Shown here: positions 8,228-15,891 of the stretch, in pieces
Layout: each line of letters opens with the position of its first letter
Numbering within the stretch: position 1 is the stretch's first letter
Source of the DNA: Lysinibacillus fusiformis
GTDB lineage: Bacteria; Bacillota; Bacilli; Bacillales_A; Planococcaceae
Direction: 5' to 3'
Assembly: GCF_002845985.1 (NCBI RefSeq)
Contig: NZ_PDFK01000003.1
Coordinates: 744,001-808,000, forward strand
Length of the DNA stretch: 64,000 bases
Program-made: the position numbers and the translations under genes
Notes under the pieces: model-generated
The model's database searches: none
What the model was told of the DNA's origin: nothing
What the model saw: the letters and a program-made list of their open reading frames with translations, nothing else

Positions 8228-9240
8228 ATGCCGCACACTATATTAAGTCGTCAATTTCAGATGTTTGCTCAACAGGAATGTCAAGGCTCAAGCCCCCTTT
8301 ATGAACATTTAGCTACTAAAATTGCCAATGATGAAGATTTGTTAGACATTGCCTCCTTAATCCCACAGGATCAGCCTGCGCCCAATTTATTGTTGGCAGC
8401 AGTTCATTATTTATTAGCTACATCCAATGATCCTTTGACCAATTATTATGCATCTTTAACACCCTCCCCTCATCCAATACAGGAGGTGTTCCCTATTTTT
8501 AAAGCATTCGTACTATCACATACAAATGAATTAACGACATTGTTTCAAGAAAAGCTTGTACAAACAAATGAAATTCGACGTTGTGCCTATCTCTACCCAA
8601 TGATGACTGAAATCTATGCCAAACATCAACAACCATTGGCTTTCATTGAAATAGGCGCAAGTGCAGGACTTCAGCTTGGTATGGATTGCTACAATCAACA
8701 ATTATCCATTATCAATACGGAAAATGATTATATGTTATTCTCGGAAAATCGTGGTGAAACACTGCCTACCTCCCTTTCCCAATCTCCTATTGTTTGTCAA
8801 AGAATAGGATCGATTTAAACCCAATTAATCTTGGAAATAAAGTAGAAAGTCAATGGCTTCAAGCGTTAATTTGGCCTGAACATCATGAACGTAGAATATT
8901 ATTCCAACAGGCCCTCCCCATCATCAATCAATTAGATATTCAGTTAATAAAAGGGGATGCGATTCAACTGATTAAAAAGCTTAGTCGAATAATTGAGCAA
9001 GAGGCGATGTTAGTGATTTATCATACACATGTCGCAAATCAAATCCCCATTGAATTACGTCATAAATTAATAGAGCAATTAAAAGAAATTAGCATGGGGA
9101 GGCCTCTTTATCATTGCTATAACAATTTATTTGATACAAAACTTCATCAAGATTTTATAGATCAAGGTACTATCATATCCATACGTACAATGCCGCGTCC
9201 AGATGGGCATGCACGATGGTTTGAATGGTCAAATAGTTAG
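8228..9240 (+). pseudogene. DUF2332 family protein, interrupted by a one-base frameshift
   Basis: Two adjacent reading frames together encode one DUF2332 protein of about 336 residues, a family with a Rossmann/methyltransferase-like core. Frame one (8228-8818) runs from ATG after AAAGGAGAGAATCAT, through FIEIGASAGLQLGMD, to IVCQRIG and then a premature stop. Frame two resumes with RIDLNPINLGN and continues through ALIWPEHHERR to MPRPDGHARWFEW (stop 9238-9240). The family reads R-x-G-x-D-L-N-P, so the expected text is RIGIDLNP. That is restored by adding one base at 8807-8810 (GGNATCGAT). It is either a genuine null allele or a sequencing error. The second half is otherwise intact, so any decay is recent. 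Confidence 0.82.
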
Positions 9241-9249
9241 CTTAGACGC

Positions 9250-9288
9250 AAAAAGAAACGCTGCGTCAGACTACTTACACAGCGTTTC
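9250..9288 (-). terminator. Intrinsic terminator of the flavin/ring-cleavage operon
   Basis: GAAACGCTG (9255-9263) pairs with CAGCGTTTC (9280-9288). On the minus strand the hairpin is followed by TTTTTGCG. It lies just past the stop of the FMN reductase gene; on the plus strand the T-run is poor. Confidence 0.75.
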
Positions 9289-9300
9289 ATCTATTAATCT

Positions 9301-9867
9301 TTAAAAATCATATTCTGCATCTTTTTTTGCCCGAATTTCTGCAAAGGCATCTGCTACCATGACTGTATCCTCTGCTAACCGTGCTAGTCGGAAAAGGACA
9401 TCATCGTTAACAATTTCTTTGCGTAAAAAATCCTTTTCTTCTATAAATACATAGGTCGGAACGATGTGCGCTTTCATATAAGCTAGTATCGGCTTTAGTT
9501 GCTGTTCCACCATTAAATAATGCTTGGATGTACCCGCTGTCACAATGACACTGATGACTTTATCGCGGAAGGCATTGACAGGTAAAAGGTCAAAGATATT
9601 TTTTAATGTCGCTGGAATCGATGCTTGGAATGTTGGCGTCCCAATAACAATTGCATCTGCAGCCATAATGGTTTCTGTCACATATTTTGTATCGCCTTCG
9701 TAGTCGAAGTAATTACGTCCATCACTAAAAACTAGTTGATAGTCAGCAAGATCCAGTAATGTAACTTCATGCTGTGGATATTTTTCTTGTAACATCTCAA
9801 CTATTTTCTGTGTTGCTGTTCTTGTTTTAGAGCCGACAATAGAACCTGCAAGCGCGACAATTTTCAT
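9301..9867 (-). CDS. NAD(P)H-dependent FMN reductase
   Basis: A 188-residue flavodoxin-like reductase of the SsuE/MsuE/YwqN type. The phosphate-binding loop is ALAGSIVGSKTRTAT at the N-terminus, and the flavin-contacting stretch is VIGTPTFQASIPATLKN. It would supply reduced FMN to the flavin-dependent monooxygenase encoded immediately upstream, whose stop is 13 bp away. The ATG is at 9865-9867 after AAGGAGTGGCTCATC. It is the last gene of a four-gene operon (MarR, dioxygenase, monooxygenase, reductase) ended by the hairpin at 9250-9288. Confidence 0.88.
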   Translation of the reverse strand: MKIVALAGSIVGSKTRTATQKIVEMLQEKYPQHEVTLLDLADYQLVFSDGRNYFDYEGDTKYVTETIMAADAIVIGTPTFQASIPATLKNIFDLLPVNAFRDKVISVIVTAGTSKHYLMVEQQLKPILAYMKAHIVPTYVFIEEKDFLRKEIVNDDVLFRLARLAEDTVMVADAFAEIRAKKDAEYDF

Positions 9868-9880
9868 GATGAGCCACTCC

Positions 9881-10939
9881 TTATTTTGCTGTATATTTTT
9901 TCATCGCTGGAATAATATCCTGACCGATGATTTCAATATTTTTCATAATTTTATCAAATGGTACGCCACCAAAATCGATTTGTGCCATAAAGCGTTGCAT
10001 GCCATATAGCTCGTACTGATAAAGTAGTTTTTCAATAATTTGCTCTTTACTGCCAACCATTAAAGCATCACGTGTATCGGGTGCTTGAGCAAATTGTTGC
10101 TTTGGATAACCTCCGCCACGAATGGCTTGGAAACCACCATTTAAATGTGGATACATGCCTTGCAATGCCTCTTTTGTTGTATCTGCTACATAAAACAAGC
10201 TTGTTGTGGCAATAGGTAATTCATTTGGGTCAAAACCTTTGCGTTCTGCCGCTTCTCGATAGGCATCAACAGATGGTTTAAAATTGATAGCAGGTCCACC
10301 TAATGTTGTAAGCATCATCGGAATTCCCATATATCCTGCTTTAATAGCGCTGGCAGGTGGACCACCAACTGCTCGCCAAATCGGTAAGGAGCCGTTTTTG
10401 GGCTGTGGTAAAATTTGTGCATGGTGAAGTGGTGCTCGAAATTGCCCTTCCCATGTCACCAGCTCCTCGTCATTGATTTTCATAAGTAGCTCTAATTTTT
10501 CCTCAAAAATTTCTTCATAGTCCTGTAAATCAATACCCAGCAATTGGTAAGCTCCTACACGTGACCCACGTCCCGCTACAATTTCTGCTCGACCATCTGA
10601 TATTAAATCAATTGTGGCAAAATCCTCATAGATACGTACTGGATCTGAAACACTTAATACAGTTGCTGAGCTAGATAATTTAATAGTGGACGTTGCCTGT
10701 GCAATAGCCCCTAACACGACTGTATGTGCCTGTGTTGTAAAGTACGATTGATGACTCTCACCAATACCAAATACATCAATGCCTGCTTGCTCAGCCAATT
10801 GACTAGCCTCTACTAGCTCTTTTAGTCGTTGCTGGGCAGAAATACGTTCGCCTGTTAATGGGTTTGGAATATGATCCCCTAAAGAGTACAGCCCAAATTC
10901 CAATCCTTTTGATTGATCGATACGATATTTTTCCATCAT
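9881..10939 (-). CDS. LLM class flavin-dependent monooxygenase
   Basis: A 352-residue bacterial-luciferase-like TIM-barrel protein. Family hallmarks visible are DVFGIGESHQSYF, the strand IKLSSSATVLSVSDPVRIYEDFATIDLISDGRAEIVAGRGSR given here in part as SVSDPVRIYEDFATID, and PIWRAVGGPPASA. Such enzymes use reduced FMN and oxygen to hydroxylate or cleave small organics; the substrate cannot be read from sequence. The context (ring-cleaving dioxygenase upstream, FMN reductase downstream) suggests detoxification of an aromatic or quinone compound. Two adjacent ATG codons at 10934-10939 follow AAGGAGAGATGAAAC; either may be used. Confidence 0.9.
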   Translation of the reverse strand: MMEKYRIDQSKGLEFGLYSLGDHIPNPLTGERISAQQRLKELVEASQLAEQAGIDVFGIGESHQSYFTTQAHTVVLGAIAQATSTIKLSSSATVLSVSDPVRIYEDFATIDLISDGRAEIVAGRGSRVGAYQLLGIDLQDYEEIFEEKLELLMKINDEELVTWEGQFRAPLHHAQILPQPKNGSLPIWRAVGGPPASAIKAGYMGIPMMLTTLGGPAINFKPSVDAYREAAERKGFDPNELPIATTSLFYVADTTKEALQGMYPHLNGGFQAIRGGGYPKQQFAQAPDTRDALMVGSKEQIIEKLLYQYELYGMQRFMAQIDFGGVPFDKIMKNIEIIGQDIIPAMKKYTAK

Positions 10940-10952
10940 GTTTCATCTCTCC

Positions 10953-11894
10953 TTATTCTAGTGGTTCTAAAATGGCTTCAATTTCTGCACGTTTCTTTTC
11001 TAAAAAGGGTGGAAGGTCTAGCTCTTTTCCAAGATCTTCGACTGCTGAATCCACAGTAAACCCTGGACCCTCTGTCGCCATTTCAAATAAAATACCGTTG
11101 CGATCTCTGAAATAAAGACTTTGGAAATAATAACGATCGACGACACCTGTACTATCCAAACCCTGTGCCTTAATTTTCGTATCCCATTCCTGTAATTCCT
11201 CGACCGTTGCTACACGTAATGCAAGATGGTGAATACTGCCTTTACCAGGTTTCTCGCTTGGCCCTTCTAATTCTTTGACGACAATTTCTCCAAGCACTTC
11301 TCCTTCTATCGATTGCAGAATCGTTTCTTTGTCCGTTTCTGCAACAACTGTATAGTGAAATAAATCTTGTAGTAAATTCACGGTTCTTTGTAAATAGCGT
11401 ACAGTGATTTCAACAGTCCCCATACCTAAAATACGATGTTCCTCCGGTATATCATTGCCATCCCATGCTTGCCATTGTGCAGGCGTATCATGCCCCTGAT
11501 GATTTAACAGCACCATTCGTAATCCCTCATGATCTTCAAAAAACAAAGCCTCTTTGCCTGCATAAGTAGTGATATCGCTATGTTCTACCTCTAGCTGTTG
11601 AAAGCGTTCTTTCCAATATAGTAAGCTTTCGGAGCTAGGTACAAGTAAGCCAATACGAGTAATAGCATTCGTGCCCCGCACTGTACGTCCTGCAACGGGC
11701 ATTTCAAAAAATGTTAATTCTGTACCAGCTGCTCCAGTTAAGTCACCATAAAATAAGTGATACATAGATGGTGAGTCTTGATTCACTGTTTTTTTCACAC
11801 GTCGTAACCCTAAAATAGTTGTATAAAAATGATTATTCTGTTTGCCATTTTTCGTTAGCATGGATATATGATGGTGTCCATTTAATTTATTCAT
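10953..11894 (-). CDS. Ring-cleaving dioxygenase, VOC (glyoxalase) superfamily, MhqO/MhqA-like
   Basis: A 313-residue protein with two vicinal-oxygen-chelate modules. The N-terminal metal ligand region is NGHHHISM, and the second module carries IHHLALRV and a late Glu in NGILFEMATEGPGF. It resembles Bacillus MhqA/MhqO, extradiol-type dioxygenases that open hydroquinone or catechol-like rings and protect against quinones. The ATG at 11892-11894 follows AAAGGAGGAACAGTAGG. A palindrome matching the one in front of the MarR gene lies at 11913-11932 in the intergenic gap, so this gene may have its own regulated promoter within the operon. Confidence 0.9.
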   Translation of the reverse strand: MNKLNGHHHISMLTKNGKQNNHFYTTILGLRRVKKTVNQDSPSMYHLFYGDLTGAAGTELTFFEMPVAGRTVRGTNAITRIGLLVPSSESLLYWKERFQQLEVEHSDITTYAGKEALFFEDHEGLRMVLLNHQGHDTPAQWQAWDGNDIPEEHRILGMGTVEITVRYLQRTVNLLQDLFHYTVVAETDKETILQSIEGEVLGEIVVKELEGPSEKPGKGSIHHLALRVATVEELQEWDTKIKAQGLDSTGVVDRYYFQSLYFRDRNGILFEMATEGPGFTVDSAVEDLGKELDLPPFLEKKRAEIEAILEPLE

Positions 11895-11912
11895 CCTACT
11901 GTTCCTCCTTTT

Positions 11913-11932
11913 TCACTTGACTAAGCAAGTGA
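11913..11932. promoter_or_regulatory. Palindromic operator between MarR and dioxygenase genes
   Basis: TCACTTG (11913-11919) and CAAGTGA (11926-11932) form a perfect inverted repeat. The core TCACTT-N8-AAGTGA is the same, with the same spacing, as in the palindrome at 12410-12435 ahead of the MarR gene. No T-run follows it, so it is not a terminator. Confidence 0.65.
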
Positions 11933-11946
11933 TGTTGTAAAAAAAA

Positions 11947-12390
11947 TTACACGGGCGGCAATTTTTTTTCTCGGCTATGCTTTTCAAGCTTTGTCATCAC
12001 TTTATATAAAGATTTTATTTCTTCATCTGATAATACTTCTTCAAAAAATGAGGATTGGAAGTGAAGTTGACTTGGTGTTGCTGCATCAATCATTTGCTCC
12101 CCTTTTGCCGTCAATGAGATAGCTTTGGTCTTCCAATTTTGTTTACGCTCGATTAGTCCCTCTTTTTCAAGTCGGGCAAGCATGCGAGACATGCCACCTT
12201 GTGTAACTGTTACTTTCTCTGCTAATTGAGATTGAGTGATCGGTGCATACGTTTGGATTTGGATTAACACATCGAATTGTGCCGTTGTTAAATCGAAACG
12301 CTTTAAAAATTCATTCGATAACTGGTTACTTTGCGTTGTAAAGCGCATCATACGAATCCATGTTAATGTGCCTAATGTATGATTTCTCAT
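11947..12390 (-). CDS. MarR family transcriptional regulator (MhqR-like)
   Basis: A 147-residue winged helix-turn-helix repressor. The recognition region reads [20 protein letters not shown], followed by the wing [15 protein letters not shown] and dimerisation helices. It heads an operon with a VOC dioxygenase, a flavin monooxygenase and an FMN reductase, the gene set controlled by MhqR/YodB-type quinone sensors in Bacillus. The ATG at 12388-12390 follows GGGAGGATGAAGTC. Two palindromes upstream (12410-12435 and 12447-12470) suggest autoregulation. There is only one Cys-free sensing option visible, so ligand binding rather than thiol switching is likely; this is an inference. Confidence 0.88.
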   Translation of the reverse strand: MRNHTLGTLTWIRMMRFTTQSNQLSNEFLKRFDLTTAQFDVLIQIQTYAPITQSQLAEKVTVTQGGMSRMLARLEKEGLIERKQNWKTKAISLTAKGEQMIDAATPSQLHFQSSFFEEVLSDEEIKSLYKVMTKLEKHSREKKLPPV

Positions 12391-12409
12391 GACTTCATCC
12401 TCCCTTCAG

Positions 12410-12435
12410 TTATCACTTTACCACGCAAGTGATAA
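12410..12435. promoter_or_regulatory. MarR operator overlapping its own promoter
   Basis: TTATCACTT (12410-12418) and AAGTGATAA (12427-12435) form a perfect 9-bp inverted repeat with an 8-base gap. A candidate minus-strand promoter, TTGCAA-N17-TAAAGT, overlaps it, so a bound repressor would block RNA polymerase. The core matches the site at 11913-11932. Confidence 0.7.
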
Positions 12436-12446
12436 CATTGCAAGAA

Positions 12447-12470
12447 CAATATCTCGAATTTGAGATATTG
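12447..12470. promoter_or_regulatory. MhqR-box-like palindrome
   Basis: CAATATCTC (12447-12455) and GAGATATTG (12462-12470) form a perfect 9-bp inverted repeat around GAATTT. The core ATCTCGAATTTGAGAT closely resembles the Bacillus subtilis MhqR operator (tATCTcgaAtTCgAGATa). It lies 57-80 bp upstream of the MarR start. A role as a weak terminator of cdaS is possible but no T-run follows. Confidence 0.6.
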
Positions 12471-12488
12471 TTTTACAGAGGAGAGTCC

Positions 12489-13109
12489 CTATATGATGCC
12501 AGGTGATGTAATCGGGTATAAATTTCCCTGAAAAGCAAAAGAAATCCTACCTGTTTCTTCTGAGACGACCATCACAAGTGCATCACTTACTTCACTTAAT
12601 CCTAACGCTGCACGATGTCTTGTTCCTAATTTTTTTTCACCAGTTTGACGGTCTGATAATGGCAGTACATTCGCTGCCGATTCAATTTGATTTTGATTGA
12701 CGAGTACCGCTCCATCATGTAATGGATTACCTGGAAAGAAAATGGATTCTAATAAGGAATGCGTTAAATCTGCCCCAATATGAATACCAGGCTGCATCAA
12801 ATTCACTAACGAATCCTGTCGTTGGATGACAATTAAACCACCATGTCTTCTCAACGACATATTTTGCACACTATGTGATAATTCCGGATACTTTTCTGTA
12901 AACGGGGAAAGATAACAATTTAAATAAAACGTCGCGGCTTTCATTTCAATTGTCATAAATCTCTCTTTAATTTTCTCAAAATTGCCAAGGAGACAATTTG
13001 CATCTGTATCCATTTCTTGCACACTTTGCTGTAAGGACATAATCACTTGGAGAAGCTCATCTTTTAATGTTTCTTTCATTGGTGAAAAATCACAATTTAT
13101 TGGATTCAT
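12489..13109 (-). CDS. cdaS: Diadenylate cyclase CdaS (sporulation type)
   Basis: Makes cyclic di-AMP from two ATP. The 206-residue protein has an N-terminal two-helix YojJ-type domain (about residues 1-65), characteristic of CdaS and autoinhibitory in Bacillus subtilis, followed by the DAC domain with the catalytic motifs LHDGAVLV (DGA) and GTRHRAALG (RHR). Size and architecture match Bacillus subtilis CdaS (207 residues) and not DisA or membrane-bound CdaA. I chose the ATG at 13107-13109 after AGAGAGGTGCTTTTT over a GTG nine bases upstream that overlaps the binding site. A sigma-G-like promoter candidate lies at 13155-13183. In Bacillus the enzyme is made in the forespore and supports germination. 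Confidence 0.92.
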   Translation of the reverse strand: MNPINCDFSPMKETLKDELLQVIMSLQQSVQEMDTDANCLLGNFEKIKERFMTIEMKAATFYLNCYLSPFTEKYPELSHSVQNMSLRRHGGLIVIQRQDSLVNLMQPGIHIGADLTHSLLESIFFPGNPLHDGAVLVNQNQIESAANVLPLSDRQTGEKKLGTRHRAALGLSEVSDALVMVVSEETGRISFAFQGNLYPITSPGII

Positions 13110-13154
13110 AAAAAGCACCTCTCTTTTCTAAAATTGTGAAGCTTCTTCTTCCAT

Positions 13155-13183
13155 TAGTTTCTCTCGATAAACTATTTTTATGC
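13155..13183 (-). promoter_or_regulatory. Candidate sigma-G-type promoter of cdaS
   Basis: On the minus strand GCATA (13179-13183) fits the sigma-F/G -35 pattern GHATR. After 17 bases GAAACTA (13155-13161) matches the -10 pattern CATAMTA in five of seven positions. Bacillus subtilis cdaS is under sigma-G, which makes the position suggestive; the match alone is weak. Confidence 0.35.
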
Positions 13184-13199
13184 GTCAAGGAGATGGTGG

Positions 13200-14576
13200 C
13201 TATTTGGCATTTGGCTTCTTCATATATAAAGACAGTAGTAGTCCCACAGCACTTAAAATCGTTGTGACAATAAACGCTGTGCGAATGCCATTTAGCATAG
13301 CATCAGCAACACCCATTTCTTGCTGTAAAGTAGTTACCGTACTCATGATGGTTACAAGTAATGCCGTTACTAATGCACCACCGACCATACGCAATGTACT
13401 ATTCATCGCTGTCGCATGTGCCATCAAATGGGTAGGTAAGGCATTCATGCCAGCGGTTGTCAGCGGCATCATAATCATTGAAATCCCAAAGGAAATCATC
13501 GTAAAGAGACATGCCAGTAGCCAAAGTTTTGTATGCATTGATAATGCTATGAAAGCACCTGAACCAATTAAGATACTGGTGAACCCTACCAGTGCTAAGC
13601 CTTTTCCACCCACTTTATCGAAAATCTTCCCTGTCACTGGCGACAATATACCCATTACAAGCGCACCTATCAATAAAACCAGCCCTGTTTCGAGTGCCGA
13701 CAGCTGCCGTACATTTTGAATATAAAATGTGATAAGTATTTGTGTACCAATCATGAGGGCATAAACTAAACTCGATAAAAAAGTTGTAATAGAGAACATG
13801 GCGGATTGAAATACACGAAATTCAAGCATTGGTTTAGGCAATTGAAGCTGACGTCTAATAAATAGAAACAGCGTAATTCCTCCTACCATTAATGATGCAA
13901 GTACTGGCATTGATTGAAATCCAACAGCTCCTGCGATGCTGAAACCATATAACAGGCCACCCCAACCTAAAGAAGAATAGACGATAGAAAGAGCATCTAG
14001 CTGCCCCTCTTTTTTTGTCGTGACATTTTTCATAAAAATCGTGGCCACAGTCAAAACAATAACTGAAACGGGTAAGACAGTAAAAAACAGATGTCGCCAT
14101 GTAAAATGTTCTAAAATCCAGCCTGATAATGTTGGGCCTATTGCTGGTGCAAAACCTGTTACAAGGCCAGCTAGCCCCATAATGGAACCTCGCTTTTCTT
14201 TTGGATACATCGTTAATAAAATCGTTTGCATTAAGGGCATGATCACCCCTGCTCCAGCCGCTTGAATAACTCGAGCCATAAGTAAAACCGTAAAGGTTGG
14301 GGCAAAGGCGCCTAAAAATGTACCCATACTAAATAAAGTGAGAGCCACTATTAACAGTAATCGATTGGAAAAACGACCAATCAGAAAAGCTGTAATAGGT
14401 ATGAGAATACCATTCGTTAATAAATATACTGTCGTGAGCCATTGTGCTAAATTAGCATCAATCTTGAAATCGTTCATAATTGGTGGCATAGCTATGAGTA
14501 ATAATGTTTGATTGAGAATAGACACAAATGCTGCAGATAGTAGAATTGCTACTATGACATTTCTTTTTTCGTTCAT
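13200..14576 (-). CDS. MFS transporter, DHA2 (EmrB/QacA-like) drug exporter
   Basis: A 458-residue polytopic proton-drug antiporter. Family features are the QWLTTVYLLTNGILIPITAFL segment (given in part as WLTTVYLLTNGILIP), the loop IGRFSNRLLL after helix 2, and the motif C region GLVTGFAPAIGPTLSGWIL after helix 5. Twelve to fourteen hydrophobic helices are visible. The ATG follows AGGGGGAAGTTTC. Together with the upstream TetR gene it forms a repressor-exporter pair: the same GTTAGT-N4-ACTAAC palindrome precedes both genes. The substrate is unknown; homologues (LmrB, MdrP) export antibiotics or cationic toxicants. Confidence 0.92.
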   Translation of the reverse strand: MNEKRNVIVAILLSAAFVSILNQTLLLIAMPPIMNDFKIDANLAQWLTTVYLLTNGILIPITAFLIGRFSNRLLLIVALTLFSMGTFLGAFAPTFTVLLMARVIQAAGAGVIMPLMQTILLTMYPKEKRGSIMGLAGLVTGFAPAIGPTLSGWILEHFTWRHLFFTVLPVSVIVLTVATIFMKNVTTKKEGQLDALSIVYSSLGWGGLLYGFSIAGAVGFQSMPVLASLMVGGITLFLFIRRQLQLPKPMLEFRVFQSAMFSITTFLSSLVYALMIGTQILITFYIQNVRQLSALETGLVLLIGALVMGILSPVTGKIFDKVGGKGLALVGFTSILIGSGAFIALSMHTKLWLLACLFTMISFGISMIMMPLTTAGMNALPTHLMAHATAMNSTLRMVGGALVTALLVTIMSTVTTLQQEMGVADAMLNGIRTAFIVTTILSAVGLLLSLYMKKPNAK

Positions 14577-14602
14577 GAAACTTCCCCCTAAATAGTATGT
14601 TA

Positions 14603-14618
14603 GTTAGTGATAACTAAC
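14603..14618. promoter_or_regulatory. TetR operator in front of the MFS exporter
   Basis: GTTAGTGATAACTAAC is an inverted repeat of type GTTAGT-N4-ACTAAC, flanked outward by a further GTTA. The same pattern occurs at 15260-15275 before the TetR gene. It is 27-42 bp from the exporter start codon. Confidence 0.7.
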
Positions 14619-14659
14619 ATTTTACTTAAAAAATATATGCAAACTATGTGAGTGAACCA

Positions 14660-15241
14660 TTAAACACAGACTCCACTCACAAAAGTAGCAACTAAATGTT
14701 GAATAAAAATTTCTTGTTGATCTTTTAGAAAATGTTGGTCCCATAGCGCATTGGAAACAAAAAAACCAAACAGGCTCGTTAAAAAAACAATGGCTTGTCC
14801 GTTTGTATCTATTTCCTTCATCTTTCCTTGTTCAATTTGAGATTGAAAATAAACGGCCAGTAAGCTTAGTAATTGTTTAGTTTGGTTATCCGAAATTGTA
14901 TCCATTAACCCTGGTAGCATACTTCTATCTTGTGTAGTAATGAGAAAAATTGGTTTATTTTTTTCCATAAAGGCTAGATATGTGTTAGCAATTTGCTTTA
15001 AATCATTCTCTAAGTTTCCGGATAAATCTTGTGCAAATAAATGTTCAAAGTATGGGATATATGAGTGGCTTTGCAGGACAGCATGAAGAATTCCTAGTTT
15101 TGTTTCAAAATGACGGAAGACAGTCATTTCACTAACACCAGCAGTGGCAGCAATATCTTTTACCGAAACATTCGAATAGCCCCTTTCTGTCATTAGACTT
15201 GTTGCTGCATCAAGAATTTTATCTTTTGTGCCTTTTTTCAT
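14660..15241 (-). CDS. TetR/AcrR family transcriptional regulator
   Basis: A 193-residue repressor. The N-terminal helix-turn-helix reads VSVKDIAATAGVSEMTVFRHF, a textbook TetR pattern, and the C-terminal ~130 residues form the helical ligand-binding domain. I chose the ATG at 15239-15241 after TTGGAGGCGTGTACA; an upstream ATG 36 bases earlier falls inside the operator. It precedes the MFS exporter on the same strand by 83 bp, and matching palindromes before both genes indicate that it represses itself and the exporter until an exported drug binds. The ligand is unknown. Confidence 0.9.
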   Translation of the reverse strand: MKKGTKDKILDAATSLMTERGYSNVSVKDIAATAGVSEMTVFRHFETKLGILHAVLQSHSYIPYFEHLFAQDLSGNLENDLKQIANTYLAFMEKNKPIFLITTQDRSMLPGLMDTISDNQTKQLLSLLAVYFQSQIEQGKMKEIDTNGQAIVFLTSLFGFFVSNALWDQHFLKDQQEIFIQHLVATFVSGVCV

Positions 15242-15259
15242 TGTACACGCCTCCAAAAT

Positions 15260-15275
15260 GTTAGTTATGACTAAC
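15260..15275. promoter_or_regulatory. TetR operator in front of its own gene
   Basis: GTTAGTTATGACTAAC is an inverted repeat of type GTTAGT-N4-ACTAAC, 18 bp upstream of the TetR start codon. The identical arms occur at 14603-14618. Confidence 0.7.
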
Positions 15276-15304
15276 AAAAATATAGAGGATAGAGCTCAGT
15301 TTGT

Positions 15305-15348
15305 CAAAAAAAATGTGTTGTTACTAGAATACATTCTAATAACAACAC
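15305..15348 (-). terminator. Intrinsic terminator of the small membrane protein gene
   Basis: GTGTTGTTA (15315-15323) pairs with TAACAACAC (15340-15348), extended by an inner TAGAAT/ATTCTA pairing. On the minus strand it is followed by ATTTTTTTTG. It lies directly after the stop at 15356. Confidence 0.85.
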
Positions 15349-15355
15349 GGATGAG

Positions 15356-15586
15356 CTACATATGACCTGCCCGAATTTTCTTCACAATACTAAAAGTCGT
15401 GTAGGCAGCAGCAGGTGCTAATACGATAATAAAAATAATCCAAACGGTTAAATTATTTGTTGCTTTTAGCGTTTCATAATTCGAGATGACAAAAATAATT
15501 AATCCGAATAGTAATAAATAGCTCAGCACATTTGGAAAAATAACAATTAATCGCAATAGTGCTGGCGGCATCTTTTGTTGATTCAA
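15356..15586 (-). CDS. Small two-helix membrane protein of unknown function
   Basis: A 76-residue protein that I do not recognise. It has a short polar N-terminus (MNQQKMPPALL), two hydrophobic helices (about residues 12-32 and 45-65) joined by a polar loop with NYETLKATNN, and a basic tail KKIRAGHM. The start is TTG at 15584-15586 behind AAAGGGGTGTGG. It has its own terminator at 15305-15348 and is therefore probably a monocistronic unit. Reading-frame quality, ribosome binding site and terminator all support a real gene; no function is proposed. Confidence 0.7.
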   Translation of the reverse strand: MNQQKMPPALLRLIVIFPNVLSYLLLFGLIIFVISNYETLKATNNLTVWIIFIIVLAPAAAYTTFSIVKKIRAGHM

Positions 15587-15651
15587 TTAAACCACACCCC
15601 TTTTTTCAATTATACGGGAAGTGAAGGATCGATTGTACTATATTTTTCCTT

Positions 15652-15783
15652 TTAAACGCTATATTTACCTGCAAATCGTTGGCGTTTTTCTACTGTTGTA
15701 TTTAATTGGTTGATCAATGTAGTTATGCTTTTCATATTTTCCGCTTGATGTATAGCCTTCTGAGCAAATATCTTTCTCCTTGG
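15652..15783 (-). other. Possible gene remnant or small ORF in the 305-bp gap before rnz
   Basis: On the minus strand an open frame of 43 codons ends with TAA at 15652-15654. Its translation ends ...QAENMKSITTLINQLNTTVEKRQRF then AGKYSV, a composition that looks protein-like and helical. It is closed upstream by TAG at 15784-15786 and has no in-frame ATG/GTG/TTG beside the AAGGAG at about 15777-15782. It may be the tail of a decayed gene. Nothing else was recognised in 15587-15840. Confidence 0.25.
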
Positions 15784-15840
15784 CTAGTAACAAACATTCC
15801 ATGAGTCGAACTGAAAATAGTGATAGTAAGAACTATATAT

Positions 15841-15883
15841 AAAAAACATCTATTAGTTGCATGTCAATCAATAGATGTTTTTT
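15841..15883. terminator. Bidirectional intrinsic terminator after rnz
   Basis: AAAAAACATCTATT (15841-15854) pairs with AATAGATGTTTTTT at 15870-15883. The A and T tracts flank the stem on both strands. It lies nine bases from the rnz stop codon. Confidence 0.85.
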
Positions 15884-15891
15884 AAATTAGT

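Noticed and set aside
12447-12470. Palindrome as the cdaS terminator
   Set aside because: The minus-strand sequence after it has no T-run; its likeness to an MhqR box and position before the MarR gene favour an operator.
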